Source: an uncultured Acetobacteraceae bacterium
GTDB lineage: Bacteria > Pseudomonadota > Alphaproteobacteria > Acetobacterales > Acetobacteraceae
DNA: 32,966 nt
Assembly (NCBI GenBank): GCA_903907955.1
Contig: CAIVPZ010000134.1
Location: 1 to 32,966, forward strand
Direction: 5' to 3'
Part shown: positions 25,307 through 32,966 of the stretch, one piece after another
Layout of the letters: each line of letters begins with the position of its first letter
How positions within the stretch are numbered: position 1 is the stretch's first letter
Position numbers and translations under genes: made by a program
The notes under the pieces: model-generated
Databases searched by the model: none
The model's input: only the letters and a program-made list of their open reading frames with translations
What the model was told of the DNA's origin: nothing

Positions 25307-26188
25307 ATGCTACAGACGCAGACCGAAGCCGGATTCGAAATCGTCCGGCGCGAGGACTTCTCCGACGTCACCTACCTGCTGGCGGTGCGCCACCCGTTGA
25401 TGGCCCGCGCCGCCAAACCGGGGCAGTTCGTCATCGTCATGTCGCATCCCGAGGGCGAGCGCATCCCGCTCACCATCGCCGATTTCGATGCCGCCGAGGG
25501 CACCGTCACCCTGGTCATCCAGGCGGTCGGCAAGACCACCAGGGAAATGCAGCAGACCTGCACAATCGGCACCCATCTGCACGCTTTGGTCGGGCCGATG
25601 GGCGTGCCCACCCATATGGGCCGCGCGAAGAAAGTGGTCTGCGTCGGCGGCGGCCTCGGCGTGGCGCCGATCTTCCCGCAGGCGCGCGGCTTCAAGCAGA
25701 ACGGCGCCAAGGTCATCGGCATCCTCGGCTTCCGCACGAAAAACCTGGTGTTCTGGGAAGACCGCTTCCGCGACGTCTGCGACGAAGTGATCCTGTGCAC
25801 CGATGACGGATCGGCCGGAATAAAAGGCTTCGTCAGCGATGGCATCCGCCAGGCCATCGCCGCCCATCCCGACATCGACGAGGTGGTGGCGATCGGCCCG
25901 CCGATCATGATGAAGGCCTGCGCCGAAACCACAAGGCCGTTCGGCATCCGCACCATGGTCAGCCTCAACCCGATCATGGTGGACGGCACCGGCATGTGCG
26001 GCGGCTGCCGGGTGAAGCTCGGCGACGTGGTCAAGTTCGCCTGCGTGGACGGGCCGGATTTCGACGGCCATCTGGTTGATTTCGACGACCTGATGCTGCG
26101 CCTGCGCCGCTACGCCGAGGAGGAAAAGGCCGCGGTCGCCCGCTGGTCCGAGACCTGCCGCATGCGCGCCCTGCTGGCCGCCTCCTGA
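25307..26188 (+). CDS. NfnA-like FAD/NAD-binding [2Fe-2S] subunit (sulfide/dihydroorotate dehydrogenase-like)
   Basis: A 293-residue ferredoxin-NADP reductase-fold protein. The FAD motif is RIPLTIADF (residues 52-60), the NAD-binding loop VCVGGGLGVAPIF (111-123), and a [2Fe-2S] site lies near the C-terminus. Its ligand pattern, Asp226 then Cys231, Cys234 and Cys246, is the Asp-plus-three-Cys spacing of Nfn small subunits. In Nfn, this subunit binds NAD(H) and ferredoxin-side electrons. The alternative is the small subunit of SudAB or a GltA-type reductase. It is followed 19 bases later by the large-subunit homologue. RBS AGGGGAAAGG is just upstream. Confidence 0.88.
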   Translation: MLQTQTEAGFEIVRREDFSDVTYLLAVRHPLMARAAKPGQFVIVMSHPEGERIPLTIADFDAAEGTVTLVIQAVGKTTREMQQTCTIGTHLHALVGPMGVPTHMGRAKKVVCVGGGLGVAPIFPQARGFKQNGAKVIGILGFRTKNLVFWEDRFRDVCDEVILCTDDGSAGIKGFVSDGIRQAIAAHPDIDEVVAIGPPIMMKACAETTRPFGIRTMVSLNPIMVDGTGMCGGCRVKLGDVVKFACVDGPDFDGHLVDFDDLMLRLRRYAEEEKAAVARWSETCRMRALLAAS

Positions 26189-26207
26189 CCGAACGGAACC
26201 GACCGAC

Positions 26208-27695
26208 ATGGCGAAAAAGCGGACCATCCGCAGCATCCCGCAGGCGCGCACCCCGGTGCGCGAGCAGGACCCGCAGGTCAGGCGCCACAATTTCACCGAA
26301 GTGAATCTCGGCTACGACGAGGCGGAAGCGCTGCTGGAATCGCAGCGCTGTCTGGTCTGCCCCGAACCGGCCTGCATCGCCGGCTGCCCGGTGGGCATCG
26401 ACATCCCCGGCTTCATCGCCCGCATCTCCGACGGCGACATCCGCGGCGCCTATGACGTGCTGGCGCGCACCAACCTGCTGCCCGCCGTCTGCGGCCGGGT
26501 CTGCCCGCAGGAAAACCAGTGCGAAGGCGTGTGCATCGTCGGCGACGTGCTGGAGCCGGTGGCGATCGGCCGGCTGGAGCGGTTCGTCGGCGACCGTGCC
26601 ATCGCCGAGGGCTGGGCGCGCCGGCCGCATATCGAACCCAACCCGTTCCGGGTCGGCGTGGTCGGCTCCGGCCCGGCCGGCATGGCCTGCGCCGCCGACA
26701 TGGCCAAGGCCGGCTGCGCGGTGACGGTGTATGAGGCGTTCCACCTGCCCGGCGGCGTGCTGCGCTACGGCATTCCGGATTTCCGCCTGCCCAACGCGGT
26801 GGTCGATGCCGAGATCGAGGCGCTGCGCCGCCTGGGCGTGCGCTTCGAGTGCAACACGCTGGTCGGGCGGCTGTTCACCATCGAGCAGATGATCGACGAA
26901 CTTGGCTACCAGGCGGTGTTCATCGGCACCGGCGCCGGCTATCCGGCCATGCTCGGCATCCCCGGCGATTCGCTGAACGGCGTGCTGTCGGCCAACGAGT
27001 TGCTGACCCGCTGTAACCTGATGCGGGCGCGCGACTTCCCCGCCGTGGACACGCCGCTGCCGCTCGGCCGCCATGTCGCCGTGGTGGGGGCGGGCAACAC
27101 CGCCATGGATGCGATGCGGGTCAGCCTGCGGCTCGGCGCCGAGAAGGTAAGCTGCATCTACCGCCGCAGCCGCGCCGAATGCCCGGCCCGCGCCGAGGAG
27201 GTGCATCACGCCGAGGAGGAAGGCATCGAATTCCACTGGCTGACCGCGCCGGTCGAAGTGCTCGGCGATGGCAAAGGCAACGTCCGCGCGCTGCGCTGCC
27301 AGACGATGGTGCTCGGCGAGCCGGACCGCTCCGGCCGCGCCCGCCCGGTGCCGGTGCCGGGCAGCGAGCACGACATCGAGGTTGACCAGGTGGTGTTCGC
27401 CATCGGCACCAACGCCAATCCGATCATCGGCCAGACCTCCGGCCTTGGCCTCGACAGGCGTGGCTACATCGCGGTGGACGACACCCTGGCCACCTCGCTG
27501 GCGGGCGTCTATGCCGGCGGCGACATCGTCACCGGCGCCGCCACCGTCATCGAGGCGATGGGCGCCGGCCGCCGCGCCGCGGCCAGCATGAAGGCGTATC
27601 TGGGGCTGTCCGGCCCGGCCGCCGAGGGCGGTTCGGCCGGCTTGTTCGGCTTGCCGCCCGACCAGCGCAATTTTGTCCGTTTGCGGGTCGGTTGA
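26208..27695 (+). CDS. NfnB-like FAD/NADPH oxidoreductase (glutamate synthase small-subunit family)
   Basis: A 495-residue protein. Eight N-terminal cysteines (48, 51, 56, 60, 95, 99, 105, 109, in CLVCPEPACIAGCP and CGRVCPQENQCEGVC) can hold two [4Fe-4S] clusters. FAD-binding GSGPAG is at 153-158 and the NADPH Rossmann motif is VAVVGAGNTAMDA. C-terminal GVYAGGDIVTGAATVIEAMGAG completes the FAD site. No GltB large subunit is nearby, so glutamate synthesis is unlikely. Pairing with the NfnA-like gene suggests NADH-dependent reduced ferredoxin:NADP oxidoreductase. Whether it bifurcates electrons or works as a simple transhydrogenase cannot be read from sequence. Confidence 0.88.
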   Translation: MAKKRTIRSIPQARTPVREQDPQVRRHNFTEVNLGYDEAEALLESQRCLVCPEPACIAGCPVGIDIPGFIARISDGDIRGAYDVLARTNLLPAVCGRVCPQENQCEGVCIVGDVLEPVAIGRLERFVGDRAIAEGWARRPHIEPNPFRVGVVGSGPAGMACAADMAKAGCAVTVYEAFHLPGGVLRYGIPDFRLPNAVVDAEIEALRRLGVRFECNTLVGRLFTIEQMIDELGYQAVFIGTGAGYPAMLGIPGDSLNGVLSANELLTRCNLMRARDFPAVDTPLPLGRHVAVVGAGNTAMDAMRVSLRLGAEKVSCIYRRSRAECPARAEEVHHAEEEGIEFHWLTAPVEVLGDGKGNVRALRCQTMVLGEPDRSGRARPVPVPGSEHDIEVDQVVFAIGTNANPIIGQTSGLGLDRRGYIAVDDTLATSLAGVYAGGDIVTGAATVIEAMGAGRRAAASMKAYLGLSGPAAEGGSAGLFGLPPDQRNFVRLRVG

Positions 27696-27712
27696 CCCTG
27701 CCGAGGCCCCCC

Positions 27713-29617
27713 ATGAACGACGCCGCGACCCTGCCGCTCGAAGCCCCGGCCGAGGCCCGCCAGCCGATCGAACTCGCCGAGCACATCGTCGAGATCATCA
27801 GCGATTCCGGCGAAGGCGCGCAACGCTGCGGCCAGGCGCTCGGCGCCATCGCCGCCCGCACCGGCAACGGCGTGTGGACGGTGGAGATCATCCCCGCCGA
27901 AATCCGCCCGCCGGCCCGCAGCACCGCCGGCGCCAGCGGCAACCGCATCCGCATCGGCGCCGGCCCGGTCACCAACGGCGGCGGCGAGACCGATCTGGCG
28001 GTCGCCTTCAACGAGCAGGTGCTGCTCGGCCGCGTGCGGGCCGGCGAACTCAAGCCGGGCTGCACCATCCTGCTGGAGAGCATGTGGCGCGACGACCGCG
28101 ACCCCGCCATCGCCGCCGGCTATGCCGGGGTGCACGACCAACTCATCGCCGCCGGCTACGATCTGCGCGAAATCCCGATGGAGCGGGAATGCCGCAAACT
28201 GGTCGCCGATGCCCGGCGCGGCAAGAACATGTTTGCCCTCGGCATGCTGTGCGGCATCTACAGTCTCGATCTCGAACTGGCGCGCGAGCAGATCGCCCTC
28301 GCGTTCGGCAAAAAGGATAAAGGCGTCGTCACCCAGAACGTCGCTTTGTTGGAAGCCGGCCACGCCTGGGCCGGGCAGAACCTGGACATCAAATACCGCA
28401 TCCCCGCCGCCCCGGTGACCGAGCCGAAGATCGTCGTCAACGGCAACACCGCCCTGGCGCTGGGCATCCTGGCCTCCGGCATGGAGGTCTGCGCCATGTA
28501 CCCGATCACCCCGGCCACCTCGGCCTCGCATTACCTCAGCGACGTGTTCGAGAAGGTCGGCGGCCTGGTGCACCAGGCGGAGGACGAAATCGCCGCCTGC
28601 GCCTTCGCGCTCGGTGCCTCCTATGCCGGCAAATGCGCCGTCACCATCACCTCGGGACCCGGCTATTCGCTCAAGCAGGAAGGTCTCGGGCTGGCGGTGA
28701 TGGGCGAAATCCCGCTGGTGGTGGTGAACGTGCAGCGCGGCGGCCCCAGCACCGGCCAGCCCACCAAGGTCGAGCAGGGCGATCTGCTCGCCACCATGTT
28801 CGGCAGCCATGGCGATGCGCCGAAGGTGGTGATCGCGCCGTCGACCATCGAGGAATGCTTCTACAGCATCATCACCGCCCGCAAGCTGGCGGAAACCTTC
28901 GGCATGGTGGTGGTGGTGCTGTCCGACGCCTCGCTCGCCACCTCGCAGCAGCCGATCCCGCGTCCGCAATTCGACCCGGCCTGGCTGGCCGCGCCGGCCG
29001 ATCAGAGCCGCATCGCCGCCGGCGCGCGGCCGTACGACTGGGACGCGGAAACCGGCCTGTCGCGCCGCTTCATCCCCGGCCAGCCCGGCGGCATGCATAC
29101 CCTGACCGGGCTGGCGCATGACCGCGCCAGCCACGTCGCCTACGATCCTGAAATCAACCAGGAAAGCATCCGCGCCCGCAGCCTGAAGCTCGCCACCCTG
29201 GCCAAGACGCTGCGCCCGCCGGTGGTGCATGGCGATGCCGAGGGCGATCTGCTGGTGGTCGGTTGGGGCAGCACCCGCGGCGCGATCGAGGAGGCAGTGG
29301 ACGGGCTGCGCGCCGAGGGCCACCGGGTTTCCGCGCTGCATCTTTCCTTCCTGCAACCGATGCAGCCCGGCCTGAAAGCCATCATGCAGCGTTTCGCCCG
29401 GGTGATCACCATCGAGGCGAACTGGAGCGACCGGCCGGGCGACGCCATGATCGACGCCGACAACCGCCGCTATTCGGCGCTGGCGATGCTGCTGCGCGCC
29501 CGCACCCTGATCGACATCGATTGCTGGAGCGAGGTGAAGGGCCAGGCCATCAAGCCCAGCTCCATTCGCCGGGTCGCGCTGGAAAAGCTGCGCGCCGCGC
29601 CGGGAGAAACCGCATGA
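27713..29617 (+). CDS. korA: 2-oxoacid:ferredoxin oxidoreductase, fused gamma-alpha subunit
   Basis: A 634-residue subunit. Residues about 27-210 form the gamma domain (SDSGEGAQRCGQAL, then AGPVTNGGGETDLAVAF and LPGC-like turns). The alpha domain follows with the family motif CAMYPITPATSASHYL (about 259-274) and TSGPGYSLKQEGLGLAVMGE. This fused order is the one found in oxygen-tolerant KorA proteins such as the mycobacterial enzyme. With KorB it oxidatively decarboxylates a 2-oxoacid (2-oxoglutarate likely, pyruvate or another possible) to an acyl-CoA and reduces ferredoxin. ATG 27713 has GAGG upstream; the stop overlaps korB as ATGA. Confidence 0.9.
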   Translation: MNDAATLPLEAPAEARQPIELAEHIVEIISDSGEGAQRCGQALGAIAARTGNGVWTVEIIPAEIRPPARSTAGASGNRIRIGAGPVTNGGGETDLAVAFNEQVLLGRVRAGELKPGCTILLESMWRDDRDPAIAAGYAGVHDQLIAAGYDLREIPMERECRKLVADARRGKNMFALGMLCGIYSLDLELAREQIALAFGKKDKGVVTQNVALLEAGHAWAGQNLDIKYRIPAAPVTEPKIVVNGNTALALGILASGMEVCAMYPITPATSASHYLSDVFEKVGGLVHQAEDEIAACAFALGASYAGKCAVTITSGPGYSLKQEGLGLAVMGEIPLVVVNVQRGGPSTGQPTKVEQGDLLATMFGSHGDAPKVVIAPSTIEECFYSIITARKLAETFGMVVVVLSDASLATSQQPIPRPQFDPAWLAAPADQSRIAAGARPYDWDAETGLSRRFIPGQPGGMHTLTGLAHDRASHVAYDPEINQESIRARSLKLATLAKTLRPPVVHGDAEGDLLVVGWGSTRGAIEEAVDGLRAEGHRVSALHLSFLQPMQPGLKAIMQRFARVITIEANWSDRPGDAMIDADNRRYSALAMLLRARTLIDIDCWSEVKGQAIKPSSIRRVALEKLRAAPGETA

Positions 29618-30603
29618 CCGAAGCCACCGAATGCCTGCTCCGCCTGCATGACGAGCAGCATGCGCTGGAGGACTACCAGAGCGGGGTGCCGCGCTGGTGC
29701 TCGGGCTGCGGCGATAACGCCATCCTCACCGCGGTGCAGCGGCTGTGCCGCGACGAGGATCTTCGGCCGGAAAAGACCGTGTTCGTCTCCGGCATCGGCT
29801 GTTCCAGCCGGTTCCCGCATTACATGCGCACCTACGGGCTGCACGGCATCCACGGCCGCGCCCTGCCGATCGCCGAGGGGGTGCGCATGGCGCGGCCCGA
29901 TCTGGCGGTGTTCGTCAACACCGGCGACGGCGATTGCTGCAGCATCGGCGCGGCGCACTGGATTCACGCCATCCGCTACAACATGAACCTGACTGTCATG
30001 CTGCATGACAACCAGATCTATGGCCTGACCAAGAAGCAGGCCTCGCCGACCTCGCCGATCGGCACCCGCAGCAACACCACGCCGCGTGGATCATACCTGG
30101 AGGCGTTGCAGCCGCTGCAGGTCACGCTCGGGGTGCAGAACGCCTCGTTCGTCGCCCAGGCGGTCGACTGGATTCCCGAGGTGCTCTACGACATCCTGCG
30201 CGCCGCCTACCGGCACCGCGGCTTCTCGTTCGTGCGCATTCTGCAGCGCTGCCCGGAATGGCTGCCGAAGATGTTCGAGCCGTATATCCAGGACCCGCAG
30301 CGGGTGCGCCTGCTGCACCACGAACGCGGGCTGACCATCAGCCCCGGCCTGGGGAAAATCTACCGCAACCAGCAGGAGCATGATCCGCGCGATCTGGCCG
30401 CGGCGCGCGCGGTGGCCGATCTGCACGACCCGATCCCGGTCGGTATCCTCTATCACAATCCCGACGTGCCCTGTTACGAGGACCTGCGCCAGTCCGGGCA
30501 GCCGCGCACGCCCGCGCATATCCGCGCCGGGCTGGAGGCCGAATTCGACAAGTTCACCATCTGGCCGCATGACGCATCCGCCGCCGCAGCGGATGCCGGC
30601 TGA
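29614..30603 (+). CDS. korB: 2-oxoacid:ferredoxin oxidoreductase, beta subunit
   Basis: A 329-residue ThDP/[4Fe-4S] subunit. Cluster cysteines are in RWCSGCGD (Cys29, Cys32) and GIGCSSRF (Cys63), with Cys213 (ILQRCPEW) the probable fourth. The ThDP motif is NTGDGDCCS (Asp105, Asp107) with HDNQIYGLTKKQASPTSP (Asn133) after it. The last is the beta-subunit signature. The C-terminal extension (FDKFTIWPHD) is short. GGGAG lies ahead of the ATG and the start overlaps korA by four bases, so translation is coupled. The electron acceptor is a ferredoxin, and the next gene encodes a candidate. Confidence 0.92.
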   Translation: MTEATECLLRLHDEQHALEDYQSGVPRWCSGCGDNAILTAVQRLCRDEDLRPEKTVFVSGIGCSSRFPHYMRTYGLHGIHGRALPIAEGVRMARPDLAVFVNTGDGDCCSIGAAHWIHAIRYNMNLTVMLHDNQIYGLTKKQASPTSPIGTRSNTTPRGSYLEALQPLQVTLGVQNASFVAQAVDWIPEVLYDILRAAYRHRGFSFVRILQRCPEWLPKMFEPYIQDPQRVRLLHHERGLTISPGLGKIYRNQQEHDPRDLAAARAVADLHDPIPVGILYHNPDVPCYEDLRQSGQPRTPAHIRAGLEAEFDKFTIWPHDASAAAADAG

Positions 30604-30607
30604 GAGT

Positions 30608-30680
30608 TTGAAAAAGAATGCCCGCAAGCCGCCGAACGATGACGGAAAACTCAATGATATCAGCGGGCGTTCTTTTTCAA
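30608..30680. terminator. 18-bp inverted repeat between korB and the ferredoxin-domain gene
   Basis: TTGAAAAAGAATGCCCGC (30608-30625) and GCGGGCGTTCTTTTTCAA (30663-30680) are complementary at 17 of 18 positions; the odd pair is a G-U in RNA. The GC half faces the 37-base loop and the A/T half forms the base, the form of a bidirectional intrinsic terminator or attenuator. It starts four bases after the korB stop and so sits inside the presumed operon. Confidence 0.55.
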
Positions 30681-30728
30681 GTTCGATTGTTTTTCAAGCT
30701 CTGAGCAACGCGGGCAAGGCAGCACAGC

Positions 30729-32822
30729 ATGCACGTCGCACACCAGGACCAGTTCGCCTTCTACCTGACCGGCCGCCTCTCCTCGCGCGTGCTGGAGCCG
30801 ATCGAGGGCGGCGGGCTGCTGCCGGCGCTGTTCGCCCCCTATCGCAACCTCGCCGCGCTGCGCCACGATTTCCCCCTCGTGCTGACGCCGGGGGTGCCGG
30901 CGCGCAGCCTGTCCTGGCTGTTCGACGCCGCGGTGGCGGATGTCGGCGCGGATGCCGCGGCGGAGCGGCTGCGCGGCCACGCCCGGCGGATGGAAAACGC
31001 ACTGCGCCGGGTTGCCGCGGAAGGCGCCGCGGAGACCCTGGCGGCGGCATGGGACATCGCCGCCGGGCGCCTGGCCGGGGCGGACCCAGCGGTGCGGGAC
31101 AGCCTCGACCGCCTGCGCCGCACCCTGCCGGGCGACGGCGTGCTGGCAGGCTGCGACGGCAGGCTGGCCGCGCGTCTGCTCCGGCACGAATGGAGCGAGC
31201 GCCAGCGCGCCAGGATGGCGAGCCTCCAGGCTTCGATCGGCCGGCTGGTGGCCGGGCTGGAGGATATCCTCAAGGCCGACGACGCCGCCTCGCCGGAGGC
31301 GCGCAGCCCGGAGCGGCTGCGCGCGGCGATGGGGGCGGGCATTGCCGCCAGCTTCGACTTCGACACCATGGCGCGCCTGCTCGCCGGCGCCGCCCCTGCC
31401 GGCGGGCTGGACGAAACCCGGCGCCGGCGCATCGAATGGCTGCTGGCAGTGCTGCGGGCGCAGCGTTTCGCCCCGCTGCCGGGCAGCGGCGCCACCCCCT
31501 ACGGCTTCGCCTTCGACAGTTGCGCGGCGGCGTTGCAGGCCTGGCGCGAGCGTCTGGCGGTGCATGCCGAACTGAGGCGGGCGATCGCCATGGCGCGGCT
31601 GGAAGCCGCCGGCGAATACGACGAAGCCCGCCACGATGCGCTGTTCGCCGGCCTCGGCGACGGCCCGGCCGCGCAGCCGCCGGGGGCGATCATGCCGGAC
31701 TACCTGGTTTGCGTCGCCGGCCCTGACCTGACTCCGGATGCGGCGTCAGAGATCGTCGAGGCGCTCGGCGCCGGGCTGCCGTTCAAGGTGCTGGTGCAGA
31801 CCGACGACCTGCTGGGCGGCAGCGGCTTCATGGCGGCGCTCGGTCTGGCGGTGCGCCCGCTGGCGGCGACCGCGCTCGGTCTGGGCGATGTGCATGTGCT
31901 GCAGGCCGGGGCGTCGCAGTTGTTCGGCCAGTTGGCCCGGGTGCAGGCGGGGCTGGCACATGACGGGCCGGCGCTGTTCAGCGTCTATAGCGGGGCCGGG
32001 CCGGCAACCGCGCCGCTGCCGCCCTATCTGGTGTCGGCTGCCGCGGTGGAATCGCGGGCGTTTCCGGCGTTCGCCTATGATCCAGGGGCCGGGCCGGACT
32101 GGGCGTCGCGGTTCTCGCTGGACGCCAACCCGCAGCCCGGGCGCGACTGGCCGGAGCACGCGCTGGGCTGGGAAGACGCCGCGCACCAGCGGCAGGGCGA
32201 GACGGTGGCATTCTCGCTGATCGACTTCCTGGCCCTGGACCGGCGGGCCGCGCCGCATTTTGCCCGCATCGCGCCGGAGGCCTGGAACAGCAACCTGATC
32301 CCGGTCGCCGAGGCGGTGGCACAGCCGGACCAGGAAGGCCGCGTGCCCTGCCTGTTCATGGCCGATGCCGAGGAGGGGTTGCACAAGGTGCTGGCCGACG
32401 ACGTGCTGCTGCGCGAGGCAAGGCGCTGCCTCGGCCGCTGGCGCGCGTTGCAGGAACTCGGCGGCATCAACAATTCGCACGCGGCCAGAGCGATCGCCGC
32501 GGCGCCGCCCGCCGCGCCGCCCGCCGCCGAAGCCGTCGCCGCCCCGGTCGAGGATGCCGCGCCGGAGCCGGTGCCCGGCGCCCCCTATATCGAGACGGCG
32601 CGGTGCAGCAGTTGCAACGAGTGCATCCGGCTCAACGACCGCATGTTCGGCTACGACGCCAACCGCCAGGCCACCATCATCGACCCCACCGCCGGCAGCT
32701 ACCGCCAACTCGTCGAGGCGGCGGAGACCTGCCAGGTCTCGGTGATCCACCCGGGCCAGCCGCGCGATGCGGACGAACCGGGGCTGGCGGAGTTGCTGCT
32801 GCGGGCAGCGCCGTTTCTTTGA
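30729..32822 (+). CDS. novel PFOR-like protein with tethered C-terminal ferredoxin domain
   Basis: A 697-residue cytosolic protein without membrane helices. Residues 1-310 are helical, Ala/Leu/Arg-rich and unrecognised. Residues about 323-530 resemble the ThDP domain of pyruvate:ferredoxin oxidoreductase in order of elements. LGLGDVHVLQAGAS matches its YGNVYVAQ strand, SVYSGAG its IAYSxCI strand, and SRAFPAFAYDP its SGYWPLYRYDP. The GDG-type ThDP motif is missing, so this part is probably non-catalytic. An Ala/Pro-rich linker (590-617) leads to a ferredoxin-like end with CSSCNEC (Cys626, 629, 632) and Cys668. It follows korB by 125 bases and is likely its electron acceptor or scaffold. The fold comparison is by eye. 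Confidence 0.75.
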   Translation: MHVAHQDQFAFYLTGRLSSRVLEPIEGGGLLPALFAPYRNLAALRHDFPLVLTPGVPARSLSWLFDAAVADVGADAAAERLRGHARRMENALRRVAAEGAAETLAAAWDIAAGRLAGADPAVRDSLDRLRRTLPGDGVLAGCDGRLAARLLRHEWSERQRARMASLQASIGRLVAGLEDILKADDAASPEARSPERLRAAMGAGIAASFDFDTMARLLAGAAPAGGLDETRRRRIEWLLAVLRAQRFAPLPGSGATPYGFAFDSCAAALQAWRERLAVHAELRRAIAMARLEAAGEYDEARHDALFAGLGDGPAAQPPGAIMPDYLVCVAGPDLTPDAASEIVEALGAGLPFKVLVQTDDLLGGSGFMAALGLAVRPLAATALGLGDVHVLQAGASQLFGQLARVQAGLAHDGPALFSVYSGAGPATAPLPPYLVSAAAVESRAFPAFAYDPGAGPDWASRFSLDANPQPGRDWPEHALGWEDAAHQRQGETVAFSLIDFLALDRRAAPHFARIAPEAWNSNLIPVAEAVAQPDQEGRVPCLFMADAEEGLHKVLADDVLLREARRCLGRWRALQELGGINNSHAARAIAAAPPAAPPAAEAVAAPVEDAAPEPVPGAPYIETARCSSCNECIRLNDRMFGYDANRQATIIDPTAGSYRQLVEAAETCQVSVIHPGQPRDADEPGLAELLLRAAPFL

Positions 32823-32852
32823 GGCGTTAGGGCCTGAGCCAGGATAACCGCT

Positions 32853-32966
32853 TCATCCATCCGGTTTCCTTGGGGCGATGGTGTAGTTCCATTCGCCGTG
32901 GAAGGAAGCGGGTTTGAGGTTGAGGGCTGCCATCTCGGCGTCGGGGATCTTGATGCCTTTCTCGTA
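32853..32966 (-). CDS. 3' end of a transposase gene (ISAzo13-like), cut by the window edge
   Basis: Thirty-seven codons and a stop at 32855-32853 read on the minus strand; the start lies beyond the window. The peptide includes KGIKIPDAEMAALNL and ends FHGEWNYTIAPRKPDG. The FHGEWNYTI ending is one I associate with ISAzo13-type (Rhodopirellula-type) transposases. The GGATAACCGCTTC motif overlaps the stop codon, and the element boundary should lie within a few tens of bases of it, before 32823. Confidence 0.6.
   Translation of the reverse strand, partial: YEKGIKIPDAEMAALNLKPASFHGEWNYTIAPRKPDG

Noticed and set aside
26208-27695. Glutamate synthase small subunit (gltD) as the function
   Set aside because: No large subunit is nearby, and the partner gene upstream is an NfnA-type subunit; the family includes many non-GltD members.
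30626-30662. Integron attC site in the korB-downstream hairpin
   Set aside because: No core GTTRRRY-type sites or integrase are present; the structure fits a terminator-like hairpin better.
1-32966. CRISPR arrays, tRNA or rRNA genes, phage genes
   Set aside because: No regularly spaced repeats, cloverleaf patterns, rRNA-like segments or phage structural genes were seen on either strand.

Overview
The window is a GC-rich (roughly 70%) chromosomal segment of a Proteobacterium. Alphaproteobacteria is most likely, and an Acetobacteraceae/Rhodospirillales-type organism would fit. This rests on base composition, the GC-rich intergenic hairpins, a perfect FNR/FixK-type box and the gene families present; no rRNA or marker gene settles it.

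Layout. 1-587 is non-coding, with a long imperfect palindrome, a second partial copy of the same sequence, and small hairpins. 588-4883 holds a DUF2272 lipoprotein, an exported DUF4424 protein behind a rhodanese gene, a divergent cysteine synthase, and a DUF4239/bestrophin-like membrane protein. 4977-9203 (minus) is a two-gene RND efflux pump (periplasmic adaptor plus HAE1 permease) with no outer-membrane channel nearby.

9320-18953 (minus) is a ten-gene surface-glycan region in two blocks. The promoter-distal block (rfbF, rfbG, a C-methyltransferase, a 3,5-epimerase and a 4-ketoreductase-like SDR) reads as a complete route to a CDP-linked 3-C-methyl-6-deoxyhexose. The upstream block (polyprenyl-type GT2, polytopic GT-C-like transferase, soluble GT2, methyltransferase, GtrA flippase) resembles a Gtr-type system that loads a sugar on a lipid carrier, flips it and transfers it. 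Nearly every junction within each block is a 4-base ATGA or GTGA overlap.

19096-24036 (minus) carries a class II (adenosylcobalamin-dependent) ribonucleoside-triphosphate reductase and an unusual AceE/transketolase-like thiamine diphosphate enzyme. 24537-24869 (plus) is a small exported hydrophobic protein of unknown function followed by a strong hairpin.

25198-32822 (plus) is the most interesting part. A perfect TTGAT-N4-ATCAA box precedes NfnA-like and NfnB-like subunits, a fused gamma-alpha KorA, KorB, and a 697-residue protein. That last protein appears to combine a novel helical N-terminus, a degenerate PFOR-type TPP fold and a ferredoxin-like domain on an Ala/Pro-rich tether. Together they look like an oxygen-regulated 2-oxoacid:ferredoxin:NAD(P)H module with an undescribed accessory electron carrier. 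The window ends inside the 3' end of a minus-strand transposase gene.
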